64,000 bases of DNA from Oceanobacillus profundus (GCF_003515705.1 NZ_QWEH01000011.1:89434-153433); one strand, 5' to 3'. Positions 42,836-52,461 are shown, counted from the first letter of the stretch. The notes: a model not told the origin generated them from the sequence alone. Program-made: numbers and translations.

Positions 42836-44098
42836 TTAAACTTCTACGCCGTATTTTTCAGCAAGTGCTTCTAAAGCTTTTTCGAAACATCCAAGTGGTA
42901 CACGTACTGTACCAGCACCAATTTGTCCGTTTCCTGCTACTTTATGAGCAATACCAGTGTTGATTACTGGAGTAATTCCAGTTTCAACTACTTTACGGAT
43001 ATCGATACCTAAACAAGCACCTTGGAAATCCCAAGTAGGGATTTGCAAGTTATTGTTGTTAGCGATACAGATTTCACGCATTTCATCACTTGTGTTAACA
43101 GCATCGTTGAATCCGCCAGTACCTACGAAGCGAACAACACCTGGTGCAGCAACCATTGCCATACCACCAACACCGTAAGCTTCGGTGATTGCACTATCTC
43201 CCATATCCGGAGTTGCATCTTCAGAGCTGTAGCCACTGAAATACAAACCATCTGGAGTATTAACTGGTGCAGTAAACCATTGATCACCTAGTCCACTAAC
43301 TTTGATTCCGAACTGGTCACCATTACGAGCAAGTGCAGTAACGATACTTCCTTCTGTTTCTGTAGCAGCAGTATCCATTACAGATTTAGCAGTTGCCATC
43401 ATAATGTTCAAGAAGAACTGGTCATTATCTGCTAGGAATTTTGTAACTTCCTGTAATTCTTTTTCTGAGATACCAGAAGTGATTAAGTATGGAACGATTT
43501 GTCTTAAGAATAATGCAGATGCCGCAATATTTCTTTGGTGGAATTCGTCACCCATTGTAATAGCTTTTGCAACAAGTACGTTAACGTTCATTCCGCCATC
43601 GATTTGTTTTAATGATTTAGAAAGAGCAGGTCCTAATACATCTTTCATCCAGTTTAAGCGATTGATTACTTCTTCGTTATACGCACCGAAACGCAATACC
43701 GCACCAATACCTTCATTCAGGTTACAGTAAGCACGCTTTTCACTTGCTTTGTTTTCTACAACAACAACTGGCATATTTGCAGAAGTGATTCCGCCCATTG
43801 GTCCTACAGCACTCACAGAGTGAGCAGAAATAAATGTAACTTCACCGTTTTCAAGCATTTTTTGAGCTTCTTCTTCTGTTGCAGCCCATCCTTCAAATAA
43901 TGCTGCACCGATACAAGAACCTTGCATTGGATGAGGCATTTTTCCCCAAACTGTTGGAGGTCCTGAGTGTAAAAGAGCCTTTCCGTTTAATTCAGAGATA
44001 ACACTTTTTGCCGGAACGACATCAAGTAAGAATGGTTCTGATGCTGTAATATGTTGAATAACCGCCTGATTTGCTTCATCAATTGTTTTATATTGCAT
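42836..44098 (-). CDS. allG: AllG/YlbE subunit of oxamate carbamoyltransferase (DUF1116)
   Basis: 420-residue DUF1116 protein, homologous to E. coli YlbE (AllG), a subunit of the AllFGH complex that converts oxalurate to oxamate and carbamoyl phosphate. Recognisable: LLHSGPPTVWGKMPHPMQGSCIGAALFEGWA, HSVSAVGPMGGITSANMPVVVVEN, NEGIGAVLRFGA, YGVGGMAMVAAPGVVRFVG and NTGIAHKVAGNGQIGAGTVRVPLGCF. Full length. It follows fdrA by 16 bp with an AGGAGG ribosome binding site, so the two are tightly coupled. The third subunit AllH is encoded elsewhere (26971-27921). Confidence 0.92.
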   Translation of the reverse strand: MQYKTIDEANQAVIQHITASEPFLLDVVPAKSVISELNGKALLHSGPPTVWGKMPHPMQGSCIGAALFEGWAATEEEAQKMLENGEVTFISAHSVSAVGPMGGITSANMPVVVVENKASEKRAYCNLNEGIGAVLRFGAYNEEVINRLNWMKDVLGPALSKSLKQIDGGMNVNVLVAKAITMGDEFHQRNIAASALFLRQIVPYLITSGISEKELQEVTKFLADNDQFFLNIMMATAKSVMDTAATETEGSIVTALARNGDQFGIKVSGLGDQWFTAPVNTPDGLYFSGYSSEDATPDMGDSAITEAYGVGGMAMVAAPGVVRFVGTGGFNDAVNTSDEMREICIANNNNLQIPTWDFQGACLGIDIRKVVETGITPVINTGIAHKVAGNGQIGAGTVRVPLGCFEKALEALAEKYGVEV

Positions 44099-44114
44099 GA
44101 TAATCCTCCTAATC

Positions 44115-45848
44115 TTATAACTTGCTTAGTTTGTCTAAAATTGCAGCTAAACGCTTATCTCCACCTGCGATAGGTGCCCATTGGTATTGAACCACTTGAC
44201 CGCCATTTTCTTGAACGGTATCAGCGAATCCAGTCAGACCAACGTTGATTACTCTTGGTTTATCTGAAATCAGCTCAGAAGCTTTTGTAAGATCTGCAAC
44301 TGCTGTTTTTTCTGCTTTTGTTTCTGCTGCCTCTTCTCCTTCAAGAGAATCAATAATTGCAGCAGCAAGTTTTGTTGCTTGTGCATTGCTTTCTGTAACG
44401 ATAACACCAGCAGCTTCTAATTTATCTACTTGATCCTGGTATACTTGAGGATCTTGTGCAGTACCTGTTACAGATGCAATTGCGATAATTGCTCTACCTT
44501 GTTCAGCAGCTTCTTTCTTACCTTTTTCGACAACTGGTGCGAATACGCCAGCCATATCATCATGCGCTCCATATCCAATAACGTTATCTAATAAAAGTAC
44601 TGCAGTTTTAGGGTTTGCAATAGCTTCTTTAACCTTTTCCACACGGAAAGTAGGGTCGATCATTGGATGCGCGCGACCTTGCGTATAAGCGTCATCACCT
44701 AAGTCAATCACTTCATGCTCGCCATGTTGTAGCATCATTCCTTCAGGATGTGCCGCATCTGGATCAAGATTGAATGCATCTTCAAGGATCATTGCTGCTT
44801 CAAGTGCTAATGTACCACCACAATAGTATCCTTTAATGAAGCGTTGATCTTTGTTTTCTTTGATTTTCTTCAAGTCTTCGTTATCTGCTAGGATACTATC
44901 TGCAGAAGTGTTGCTTGTTTGAGCTAATTCTAAAGCTTTTAGCGCTGTATCTTCTAAAGTCCATGCATAATGTACATTATCATGTTGCTCTTTTGGCTTA
45001 TCACCCATAAAGATAGAAACAACAGGCTTGCTTAAAGTCTTGAATACTTCAACAACCTTTTCACGCACTTCTGGTGCAGGTGGCTTCGAAATATAAACAA
45101 TTACATCTGTTTCAGGATCTGCATCCAACACACGTAATCCTTGAATTGTTGTTAATGCGCCGATCTCTAATGCTAAGTCACGCCCACCAGTACCGATAGC
45201 ATGTGACACACCGCCGCCGTTTCTTCCAATGATTGTTGTAACTTCTTGAATACCAGTACCTGAAGCACCTACAACACCAATATTTCCTTTTTCAATTACG
45301 TTTGCAAAAGCAATCGGCACACCGTTGAGGATACCTGTACCACAGTCAGGACCCATTACCATTAATCCTTTTTCCGCAGCTCTTTGTTTTAGTTGTAATT
45401 CATCTTCGATACTAACGTTATCACTAAACAGGAAAACGTTCAGATCACGGTCAAGGGCTTTATTCGCTTCAGCTGCAGCGTGTTCACCTGCAATTGAAAT
45501 AAGAGCTAAATCAGCATTCGGCAGTTTGTTTCCAGCCATTTCCCATGTACGAACTGTAGAATATGCAGTTGCTTCAGATGCTGCAGATTGGTTATTTAAG
45601 AAATCCTCTAACTCCTCAATAACACGATCAACATTTTCTGTTTCAGCAACAACACAAAGATCGTTCGGGCTTGCAGCTTCTAGCTCGTCAGTGTATAAAC
45701 CTGACCCCTTCATAATATCTTTGTTTGATGGTGTACCCATCATAACTGAAATTCGCTCAACACCATCCATAGCGGATAAGTGATTCGTTAATAACATCAG
45801 GCTAACGGAGTCCTGATATAAGTTCTTCTTAATCACAGTATGAAGCAT
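44115..45848 (-). CDS. fdrA: FdrA/AllF subunit of oxamate carbamoyltransferase
   Basis: 577-residue protein of the FdrA family (acyl-CoA-synthetase/CoA-ligase-like folds). It has an N-terminal succinyl-CoA-synthetase-alpha-like region with GNIGVVGASGTGIQEVTTIIGRNGGGVSHAIGTGGRDL and a C-terminal ligase-like region with GYYCGGTLALEAAMIL and VLLLDNVIGYGAHDDMAG. This is the large subunit of the AllFGH complex. ATG at 45848 follows GGGAG at 8 nt; a GTG nine bases upstream overlaps that site. It is the first gene of the fdrA-allG-arcC-allE-allD-allD run. A CRE-like site lies about 120 bp upstream in a 720-bp gap. Confidence 0.92.
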   Translation of the reverse strand: MLHTVIKKNLYQDSVSLMLLTNHLSAMDGVERISVMMGTPSNKDIMKGSGLYTDELEAASPNDLCVVAETENVDRVIEELEDFLNNQSAASEATAYSTVRTWEMAGNKLPNADLALISIAGEHAAAEANKALDRDLNVFLFSDNVSIEDELQLKQRAAEKGLMVMGPDCGTGILNGVPIAFANVIEKGNIGVVGASGTGIQEVTTIIGRNGGGVSHAIGTGGRDLALEIGALTTIQGLRVLDADPETDVIVYISKPPAPEVREKVVEVFKTLSKPVVSIFMGDKPKEQHDNVHYAWTLEDTALKALELAQTSNTSADSILADNEDLKKIKENKDQRFIKGYYCGGTLALEAAMILEDAFNLDPDAAHPEGMMLQHGEHEVIDLGDDAYTQGRAHPMIDPTFRVEKVKEAIANPKTAVLLLDNVIGYGAHDDMAGVFAPVVEKGKKEAAEQGRAIIAIASVTGTAQDPQVYQDQVDKLEAAGVIVTESNAQATKLAAAIIDSLEGEEAAETKAEKTAVADLTKASELISDKPRVINVGLTGFADTVQENGGQVVQYQWAPIAGGDKRLAAILDKLSKL

Positions 45849-45966
45849 GTTTCTCACTCCCAGACCAATATTTATTGTTACATCTTCGAAGCCGTTTCAC
45901 TTCTCTATCCTTAGGCAAATGAAAAGTCTTCTTTATATTAATTCCATACAGAGCGTGTAAAGGGCT

Positions 45967-45980
45967 TGTGCACGCTTTCA
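45967..45980 (-). promoter_or_regulatory. CRE-like site upstream of fdrA
   Basis: Minus strand TGAAAGCGTGCACA resembles the CcpA operator consensus with two mismatches in the AT part. About 120 bp before the fdrA start, so CcpA control of the ureide operon is possible. The 720-bp gap 45849-46568 contains no gene I can support. Confidence 0.4.
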
Positions 45981-46428
45981 CGAGTCGGCGCATTCTGAAC
46001 ACCTTCAAGTGATATCAGGTACCTTTCCAACATCATATTGGTTCTAATCAAAAATTCAAATGGTTTATATTTAGACATAAACACCTTTGTCTTTTAAAAC
46101 ATTTTATAAACCCATTTCAGTTGAAATGATTCTCTGTATGTCTTGCATTAAATCGTAAGTGGATTATTATATTGGCAAACTTTTAAATCCCATGTTCCTT
46201 TATTAAAAAAACTGAAAACTTATTCTTGTTCACACCAAATCACCAATTACGCAATTTTATTAATATCTTTTCCTAACAGCGCAATTAGTAAATACCTCAT
46301 GGTACCTATCAGATATACCACTTACCAACAATTATTATAGCCGAGTACCCTTGAAATGTAATTAGTTACTTTTGATAAAATATAGTTCGGCTTTTGTATA
46401 TAGTTAACAAGAGTAAAGATCCATAATA

Positions 46429-46466
46429 GTATACTCCTATTGTGTACAAAAACACTAATAGGATAC
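46429..46466. promoter_or_regulatory. Imperfect dyad in the fdrA/hydrolase divergent region
   Basis: GTATACTCCTATTGTGT faces ACACTAATAGGATAC, an imperfect inverted repeat with a central ACAAAA. It lies 103 bp before the hydrolase start in a divergent promoter region and could be an operator. Confidence 0.3.
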
Positions 46467-46568
46467 ATTGCTTCTCACTAGACGAACAGTAAAATTATCG
46501 TTAAACTAATGAAGGCTTTTGCTAAATCGCAGGAGCTGCAACTTATAAAAAAGTGAGTGATTCATAAG

Positions 46569-47438
46569 ATGGGTTCAACATTTGTATACAAAAATGTCGG
46601 AAATTGTGCAATCAAAGGAGACTTTTACTCAACGGAAGCATCAAACGCACCTTTGCTTGTTTATATCCATGGTGGTGGGCTAATTTGGGGAAGCCGTGAT
46701 GAACTTTCCGAAGAACAAATTAATCTTTATAACAATGCTGGCTTCAACATTTGTTCCATTGACTACCGCCTAGCTCCGGAATCAAAGTTACCAGATATCA
46801 TTAGCGATATTCAAGATGCGCTCAGGTGGTTAAAAGACGAAGGGGTAAACACGTTTAACTTTGACCCAGATAAAATTGGTGTAATCGGCAGCTCTGGTGG
46901 AGGATATCTTGCCTTACTTACAGGTATATTTGAAGTAAAACCAAAAGCAATTGTATCCTTCTACGGTTACGGAAATATTACGGGTGACTGGTACACAAAA
47001 CCAAGTCCCTATTTTACAAAAATGGCAAAAGTGCCAGAGGCATTACCAAAAATGCTCATTCAGCCAAGCATATTGTCAGAGGCTCCAATTGAAAAACGTT
47101 ATGGCATATACTTATACTGTAGACAGCAAGGTGTATGGAATGATTACGTTATCGGCAGAAATCAAACCAAAGCTGAGCTGACAAAGTATTGCCCAATTGA
47201 TAATATTCATTCCGATTATCCGGCAACATTGTTATTACATGGTGATAAAGACGACGATGTTCCCCACGAGGAATCCGTTAATATGAGCAGAGCTCTAGAA
47301 GATGCTGGTATTACAAATAAACTCATTACCATTCCTAATGGAAAGCATCAGTTTGACAAAGAAATGAATGATCCAAATGTAAAAGATGCATTTCACCAAG
47401 TCATTCAATTTTTGAAAGAAAACTTGGATGTTAATTAG
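46569..47438 (+). CDS. Alpha/beta hydrolase (esterase/amidase-like)
   Basis: 289-residue alpha/beta-fold hydrolase of the esterase/kynurenine-formamidase-like group. Oxyanion motif VYIHGGGLIWGS (about 30-41), CSIDYRLAPESKLPDIISD, nucleophile elbow GVIGSSGGGYLALL (central Ser), acid LLLHGDKDDDVP and base GKHQFD, so the catalytic triad is complete. Cytosolic, as no signal peptide is seen. Start set at the ATG 46569; a GTG at 46557 is an alternative and neither has a strong ribosome binding site. Divergent from fdrA and followed by RidA and transporter genes. An amidase acting on a pathway product is a context-based guess. Confidence 0.8.
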   Translation: MGSTFVYKNVGNCAIKGDFYSTEASNAPLLVYIHGGGLIWGSRDELSEEQINLYNNAGFNICSIDYRLAPESKLPDIISDIQDALRWLKDEGVNTFNFDPDKIGVIGSSGGGYLALLTGIFEVKPKAIVSFYGYGNITGDWYTKPSPYFTKMAKVPEALPKMLIQPSILSEAPIEKRYGIYLYCRQQGVWNDYVIGRNQTKAELTKYCPIDNIHSDYPATLLLHGDKDDDVPHEESVNMSRALEDAGITNKLITIPNGKHQFDKEMNDPNVKDAFHQVIQFLKENLDVN

Positions 47439-47577
47439 CATGACCATATGTTAGAGGCATATAGCTGTGAGAACTTCAGCTTTTTATTTGTAAACATCAG
47501 TCAATTAACTGTGAAATTCAGCTTTTAGCATTAGAAATATTGATGCGTGCTTATAAATGAGAACAATCTTAGAAAAC

Positions 47578-47658
47578 AAAGACATTCGCCAAGCTTTTAG
47601 GCGAATGTCTTTGTTGCATTTAAGCAAGTTGGAAGGTTTTATACCTTCTTATTTGCCA
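47578..47658 (+). repeat. Two-part hairpin element, copy 2
   Basis: AAAGACATTCGCC-AAGCTTTTA-GGCGAATGTCTTT hairpin, then GTTGCATTTAAGCAA, then GGAAGGTTTTATACCTTCTTATTTG, which forms a second small hairpin (GAAGG/CCTTC). Same order and partly same sequence as 29793-29866. Serves as the terminator region between the convergent hydrolase and ridA genes. Confidence 0.55.
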
Positions 47659-47680
47659 AATTCATTGTTGGATTTTTTCA

Positions 47681-48064
47681 TTACTTAGATCGCTTTGCTA
47701 CCATTTCAATTTCCACTTCAGCTCCGAGTGGAAGTGCCAAGACCGCAACACAGGTCCTAGCCGGATATGGTGCTGCAAATTGTTTTTCGTACACAGCATT
47801 CATTTCTGTGAAGTTATTCATATCTGTCAAATAGACATTTACTTTCACGACATCATCTGAATTAAGACTTGCATCCTTCATTACTTCAAATAAGTTTTCA
47901 AAGCACTGCTGTGTTTGCGCAGCGATATCACCAGTCATATCCTTAGCTGTAGGTGAATTTTTTGCAGTCTGACCGGAGAAATAAATAAATTCCCCTGCAT
48001 CAACCGCATGTGAATAAGGCCCTGAAGGCTCCGTGCCTTTTGCGTCATATACTTTTCTCGTCAT
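47681..48064 (-). CDS. ridA: RidA family enamine/imine deaminase
   Basis: 127-residue YjgF/YER057c/UK114-family trimeric protein. It hydrolyses reactive 2-aminoacrylate-type imines to ketoacids, preventing damage to PLP enzymes. Signature GPYSHAVDAGEFIYFSGQ at the N-terminus, VVKVNVYLTDMNNF in the middle, and the catalytic-Arg motif PYPARTCVAVLALPLGAEVEIEMVA at the C-terminus (Arg104 area). In this neighbourhood imines from ureidoglycine or PLP chemistry (PucG, DsdA) are plausible substrates. ATG with AAAAAGGAGAATCAAT. Probably an operon with the two transporter genes upstream (62-bp gap). Confidence 0.9.
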   Translation of the reverse strand: MTRKVYDAKGTEPSGPYSHAVDAGEFIYFSGQTAKNSPTAKDMTGDIAAQTQQCFENLFEVMKDASLNSDDVVKVNVYLTDMNNFTEMNAVYEKQFAAPYPARTCVAVLALPLGAEVEIEMVAKRSK

Positions 48065-48125
48065 ATTGATTCTCCTTTTTCAAAATCTACTATCCAATAT
48101 AGCATCTTTTTGAAAAAATACTATT

Positions 48126-49481
48126 CTACAATCCCAGCACCGTTGAAATAATCCAGGCAGATCCGTAGAAAATCATGAACTGAACACCAACTCCGACCCC
48201 AAGAAAACGATTCAGCATTCCGCCAACCATTGCCATCGCAAACGTAACAACAATTCCGACCAATCCACCTTCATAGAACGCCAGTAAACACACGATTCCA
48301 ATAAACATCCCAATGATTGCTTCCTGATTAATTCGCTTTAAAACAAAAACAGTAGCTTTACGGGCAAAATTCATTGAAAACGGATAAGCAATCACTGATG
48401 CAATCACTAAGCCAATCAATCCATAAATCAAAAAGTCTATTGGATCCATCATCGAATGTAAATTATTTACTGGATCCGCGGTGAAAATTGGCGGTGCATT
48501 AAATAAGGCTTGCGCAGGACCGATAGCGACAGGACTTAGCGGGATTCCAAATGCAACTAATGGAATGATTGTCTCTGCAACGTATGTAGATTCTGTTACC
48601 CCATTCATCGTAGACAAGCTGGTTGTCGTTTTCTTATATTGTCCTTTGACACGAGAACCAACGATTTCCCCCATTAATGCTGTCATTCCAACAGGACTGA
48701 GCGCAAAGGTTAACGATGACAGAAAAGAAGTGCCACCAACAGCAGCAGTTTGCTTTTTCGTCAACACCTTAAATGGATTTGGAAAGTACCCAGACCATGA
48801 TTTCTGTTCAGGGGCAAGCTTGTATTCATTTGGTTTCGTCCGCTGAATCATCGGGCGAGCACTATTTGATGTTGCAATAAGAATATCCGTCAACATCGGT
48901 CCAATTGCGATACCGAGAAAGAAGCTAATGGATAGACTACTCCCCAAAATCGATGTACTAACTAAATTTAACCCTTGAATAACTAAAGCTAAAGGCAAGA
49001 TAAGTAAAATACTCACCCATCGTCCTTTGGAAAAATAACCTATTAATACAGCAGCACCTGTAAAAATAATCCCTGCATTTTCTTGGAAGAATGTTCCAAA
49101 CTGACTTAAAAACATCGCAAATAAAAGTGAAACAGGAAGTGCAATAAAAGCACCAATAATTCCACCTGAAATCATTTTTCTGAGCGCGATGTGCGGCAGT
49201 CCAATTCTCCGCATAAAGTTAGCATGCTCCAGCATCGGAGCTGCAAGTGTGTCTCCTGGAACTCCCATTAAAGCAGTTGGGATAGCGTGTGTTAAATGCT
49301 TGGCCAAAATAGCTGACATAAAAAATGCGAAAACCGCTTCAGGTGGTGCACCTAGCAAGACAACAATTAATGTAGTTGGAACTAGAATTGCCGTTTCATC
49401 TGAACCCGAAATCAAACCAAGCAATGTAAATACTACCCCGGCCAAGATTGCTAAGAGAATAGCGATTACCAATACACTCAT
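48126..49481 (-). CDS. TctA-family membrane transporter
   Basis: 451-residue polytopic protein of the tripartite tricarboxylate transporter permease (TctA/DUF112) family. About ten to twelve helices, with the conserved HAIPTALMGVPGDTLAAPMLEHA (a PGxPG-like, substrate-pocket block) near 65-85, ALSPVGMTALMGEIVGSRVKG, TMNGVTESTYVAETIIPLVAFGIPLSPVAIGPA and FYEGGLVGIVVTF. No TctC-type binding protein gene is nearby, and the upstream partner has only two membrane helices, so the system is atypical. The start overlaps the partner gene (ATG within its last codons, SD GGGGAGGA). A carboxylate substrate is expected from the family. Confidence 0.85.
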   Translation of the reverse strand: MSVLVIAILLAILAGVVFTLLGLISGSDETAILVPTTLIVVLLGAPPEAVFAFFMSAILAKHLTHAIPTALMGVPGDTLAAPMLEHANFMRRIGLPHIALRKMISGGIIGAFIALPVSLLFAMFLSQFGTFFQENAGIIFTGAAVLIGYFSKGRWVSILLILPLALVIQGLNLVSTSILGSSLSISFFLGIAIGPMLTDILIATSNSARPMIQRTKPNEYKLAPEQKSWSGYFPNPFKVLTKKQTAAVGGTSFLSSLTFALSPVGMTALMGEIVGSRVKGQYKKTTTSLSTMNGVTESTYVAETIIPLVAFGIPLSPVAIGPAQALFNAPPIFTADPVNNLHSMMDPIDFLIYGLIGLVIASVIAYPFSMNFARKATVFVLKRINQEAIIGMFIGIVCLLAFYEGGLVGIVVTFAMAMVGGMLNRFLGVGVGVQFMIFYGSAWIISTVLGL

Positions 49482-49909
49482 TTTCGCTTATCCTCCCCAT
49501 CTTGTATAAACATATCGTAGATTCCCTGTTCCTTCATTTCTTTTGTCGTAACAAGATCATTCAATATAGATTCTCGTTCTTCTTCTATATCAAATTGTAG
49601 TTTTTTATAAACCTCCGCCAATTCGTCATTCGTGCTTGGCATCTCATTCAATGTCCGTTTTGGCTTAAATAATAACGTATTCGTCACTAAAGCTACCAAA
49701 CTTCCTGCAATTCCAAGCAGCAATGAATAAGATTGCACCATTTCTTCTGGAGCAATCTTCGGAAAGATACTTTTCCCAATAAAAAAGCCTGCTAAGCTTA
49801 GCGTAATACTTATTGCAATAGTACTTATTAAATGTTTCCCATAAACAGTATCCCCAATTATTTCAACATAGCTGTCTGTTCTTTCATCCTTTTCATTACC
49901 CGCAGACAT
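49478..49909 (-). CDS. Small membrane partner of the TctA-like transporter
   Basis: 143-residue protein with two transmembrane helices (LISTIAISITLSLAGFFIG, about 28-46, and SLLLGIAGSLVALVTNTLLF, about 61-80) and a long, charged, probably cytosolic C-terminal tail with coiled-coil character (DELAEVYKKLQFDIEEERESIL). Its last codons overlap the TctA-like start by 4 bp, so they are translationally coupled. It occupies the place of TctB, but TctB usually has four helices. I do not recognise the family. Starts MSAGNEKDERTDSY with GAGGTAAGTGTTAC. Confidence 0.7.
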   Translation of the reverse strand: MSAGNEKDERTDSYVEIIGDTVYGKHLISTIAISITLSLAGFFIGKSIFPKIAPEEMVQSYSLLLGIAGSLVALVTNTLLFKPKRTLNEMPSTNDELAEVYKKLQFDIEEERESILNDLVTTKEMKEQGIYDMFIQDGEDKRK

Positions 49910-50037
49910 GTAACACTTACCTCCTCATGATTTCACTGAAACTAAAAATTACCTTCTTTCTTTACGAAACCAAGGCTTACAAATTTCAGTAATCATTATA
50001 CTACAATAAACATAAGGAGGCTTCTTTTATTTCCTCC

Positions 50038-50074
50038 ATTCAACAAAGTTTCCTTAAGATAAACTTTGTTGAAT
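50038..50074. repeat. 14-bp perfect inverted repeat
   Basis: ATTCAACAAAGTTT...AAACTTTGTTGAAT with a 9-nt loop (CCTTAAGAT). Lies upstream of the TctA operon and downstream of a small gene; no T-run. May be a transcript end or operator. Confidence 0.4.
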
Positions 50075-50151
50075 GTTTATTCGTATCATAAACCACATGA
50101 CATCTATTCTGTGAAATACAGCCACATATATTCTTTTAATGTAAAAACAAT

Positions 50152-50194
50152 AAAAAACCATCCCATGTATGTAACGTACAAATGAGATGGTTTT
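50152..50194 (-). terminator. Terminator of the 43-residue ORF
   Basis: Minus strand AAAACCATCTCATTTGTAC...ATACATGGGATGGTTTTTT stem-loop with T-run, 17 bp after the stop codon. Confidence 0.85.
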
Positions 50195-50210
50195 AACAAT
50201 AAACCCTATC

Positions 50211-50342
50211 CTATTGTTTTTTTATCGGCGTACAAACTGCGTATAGGCTTTCTGTTGAGTCAGATAAATTTACTTCAATGACTTTATATCCGCTATCAAC
50301 TGAGTCCACATTTTTCAACTGCATGATTAAGCTTTTATCCAT
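50211..50342 (-). CDS. Small hypothetical protein (43 residues)
   Basis: Short soluble protein beginning MDKSLIMQLKNVDSVDSGYK and ending YAVCTPIKKQ, with a single Cys near the C-terminus. Supported as a gene by GGAAGAGGAAC upstream of the ATG at 50342 and by a strong terminator right after the stop. No transmembrane helix and no family recognised. It sits alone between selO and the TctA operon. Confidence 0.55.
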   Translation of the reverse strand: MDKSLIMQLKNVDSVDSGYKVIEVNLSDSTESLYAVCTPIKKQ

Positions 50343-50447
50343 TGTTCCTCTTCCTTTCCTATAAATTTATCACACCGAAATCAATATATGCAGGGAGTTC
50401 GAAAGTGTGCATGCTTCATTAAAAATATTTGGCCCATTTACTTAAAT

Positions 50448-51920
50448 TCAGGTACCACAGTAGGTTCGGTAAGGTGTTTCAGTTTTCACAGGCGGTCTTG
50501 TAAACTCAGATTGCTCGTCCGTATGTGCGTAAGGATCAGCTAGAACATGTAGTAACTTCTCCAACACATGATAATTTCCCTCTTCGACTGCGGCAGAAAG
50601 CGCTGCTTCCACTTGATGATTCCGTGGGATTACTGCAGGATTACTATCCCGCATTAATTGATGTGATGAAGCTTTTGAATCTTCCTGCCTATCTAATCTT
50701 TCCAGCCATGACTGATACCATTCCGTAAATCCCGGAGTATCAGCTAGTTCAAAATTCTTCTGCCAATTAAAAGTTAGTGCCAAAAATGTATTCGTATAAT
50801 CCGCTCGGTGCTTCTGCATCATACGAAGAAGGTCTTCAACAAGAGCTACATCCTCTTGCTCTTCATTAAATATACCCAATTTTGCTCGCATTCCCTTCAT
50901 CCAGTGAAAACGAAACAAATTCGAGAAACCAGATACAGCTTCCTGTGCAAGCTCCAATGCTTGTTCGTCATCTTCATGCAGTAATGGCAGCAAACTTTCC
51001 GCAAATCGCGCGAGATTCCAGCCAGCTATTTGCGGCTGATTGCCATAAGCGTAACGCCCGTTAATATCAATAGAGCTAAAAACCGTTTTCTGATGGTACG
51101 TATCCATAAATGCACAAGGACCGTAATCAATCGTTTCACCGCTGATCGTCATATTGTCGGTGTTCATTACACCATGAATAAAACCTGCCAGTTGCCATTT
51201 GGCTACAAGAATAGCTTGACGCCTTATTACTTCCTGAAGCAGGTATAGATAACGATTCTCTCCAAAATCACCACCTGAGAAATGTCGCTCTAATGCATAA
51301 TCAGCTAAAGCGCGCAGTTCCTCCGTTGATCCCCAATTTGCAGCATACTCAAAAGTTCCGACACGAAGGTGACTGTCAGCAACACGGGTTAAAATCGCAC
51401 CAGGCAGTTCAGTTTCACGCATAATAAATTCCCCAGTGGTTATAACTGCCAAGCTACGAGAAGTAGGGATGCCAAGTGCATGCATCGCCTCACTAATGAT
51501 ATATTCTCTTAACATCGGTCCAAGTGCAGCACGGCCATCACCGCCCCTAGAATACGGGGTCCTTCCCGCCCCCTTCAGCTGAATATCAAAACGTTCTTTA
51601 TCAGGAGTTACCTGCTCTCCTAATAATATTGCTCTCCCATCTCCAAGCATGGTAAAATGCCCAAACTGATGTCCCGCATAGCTTTGCGCAAGCGGATTAG
51701 CTCCTTTTGGAATTCGATTACCAGCCAACAGTTCAACACCAGTTTCACTGATTAACTCCTCGATGTTTAGTCCAAGTGAAGTGCCTAACTTCTTATTAAA
51801 AATTACTAATCCTGGTAACTGGACAGGAGTTGGATTTAGATTTGTATAAAATAAATTTGGTAAACGAGAATAGCTATTCTCTAAATTCCAGCCAGCATCA
51901 TTTCCATTCTCTTTTCGCAT
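50448..51920 (-). CDS. selO: Protein adenylyltransferase SelO (YdiU family)
   Basis: 490-residue pseudokinase-fold enzyme that transfers AMP from ATP to protein Ser/Thr/Tyr, linked to redox stress. Recognisable: [28 protein letters not shown], the ATP-site [69 protein letters not shown] (flipped-ATP catalytic loop, Asn/Asp present) and [20 protein letters not shown]. It ends YRTYCGT, keeping the C-terminal Cys where selenocysteine sits in some homologs. ATG at 51920 follows GAAGGGAAGGG; a longer in-frame start has no site. Monocistronic. Confidence 0.93.
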   Translation of the reverse strand: MRKENGNDAGWNLENSYSRLPNLFYTNLNPTPVQLPGLVIFNKKLGTSLGLNIEELISETGVELLAGNRIPKGANPLAQSYAGHQFGHFTMLGDGRAILLGEQVTPDKERFDIQLKGAGRTPYSRGGDGRAALGPMLREYIISEAMHALGIPTSRSLAVITTGEFIMRETELPGAILTRVADSHLRVGTFEYAANWGSTEELRALADYALERHFSGGDFGENRYLYLLQEVIRRQAILVAKWQLAGFIHGVMNTDNMTISGETIDYGPCAFMDTYHQKTVFSSIDINGRYAYGNQPQIAGWNLARFAESLLPLLHEDDEQALELAQEAVSGFSNLFRFHWMKGMRAKLGIFNEEQEDVALVEDLLRMMQKHRADYTNTFLALTFNWQKNFELADTPGFTEWYQSWLERLDRQEDSKASSHQLMRDSNPAVIPRNHQVEAALSAAVEEGNYHVLEKLLHVLADPYAHTDEQSEFTRPPVKTETPYRTYCGT

Positions 51921-52461
51921 GATAGCACCCTTCCCTTCGTAAGTTTTAAATTTGTTTATAGCGTTTTCGTTTTGCCATTTGATTATCCATTCAATTAGCA
52001 ACCTAAATTTCTAACTCAACTCGAATTTCCTACAATTTATAATTCCAGGCCATACGAAATCTATCAAAATCAGCGTGCATTCGCTAAAACTTGTACATGT
52101 TTGCACTTATAATCCGACAGCTATCTAAACAGCAATGCGCTAGAATAGGATATAGCAATCTACAATTCAACTATTTTACACAACGTGATAATATTTTTTT
52201 TAAAAAAATTGTCTCCCATTCATATTTCCCTGCAACATATACTAATAAAACAGTTTCAGCGATATTAGATTCTTGTAAAACAATGTATCCTTGGGGATTC
52301 TATATTTAAACTGGATTACATCTATTCTAAATGAAGTTATTGTTTAGCAGCAATTAATTGACAGTAGTTTCGTTTTCTCAATTCGTAAGTATAACCAAAC
52401 TAGATAAGCTGTTATTTAACGACTTCAATTATTGACCAAAATACAAAAGGGAGAGTGCAAT

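Noticed and set aside
45325..45783. 152-residue plus-strand ORF inside fdrA
   Set aside because: Ser/Ala-rich antisense shadow of fdrA; no translation signal.
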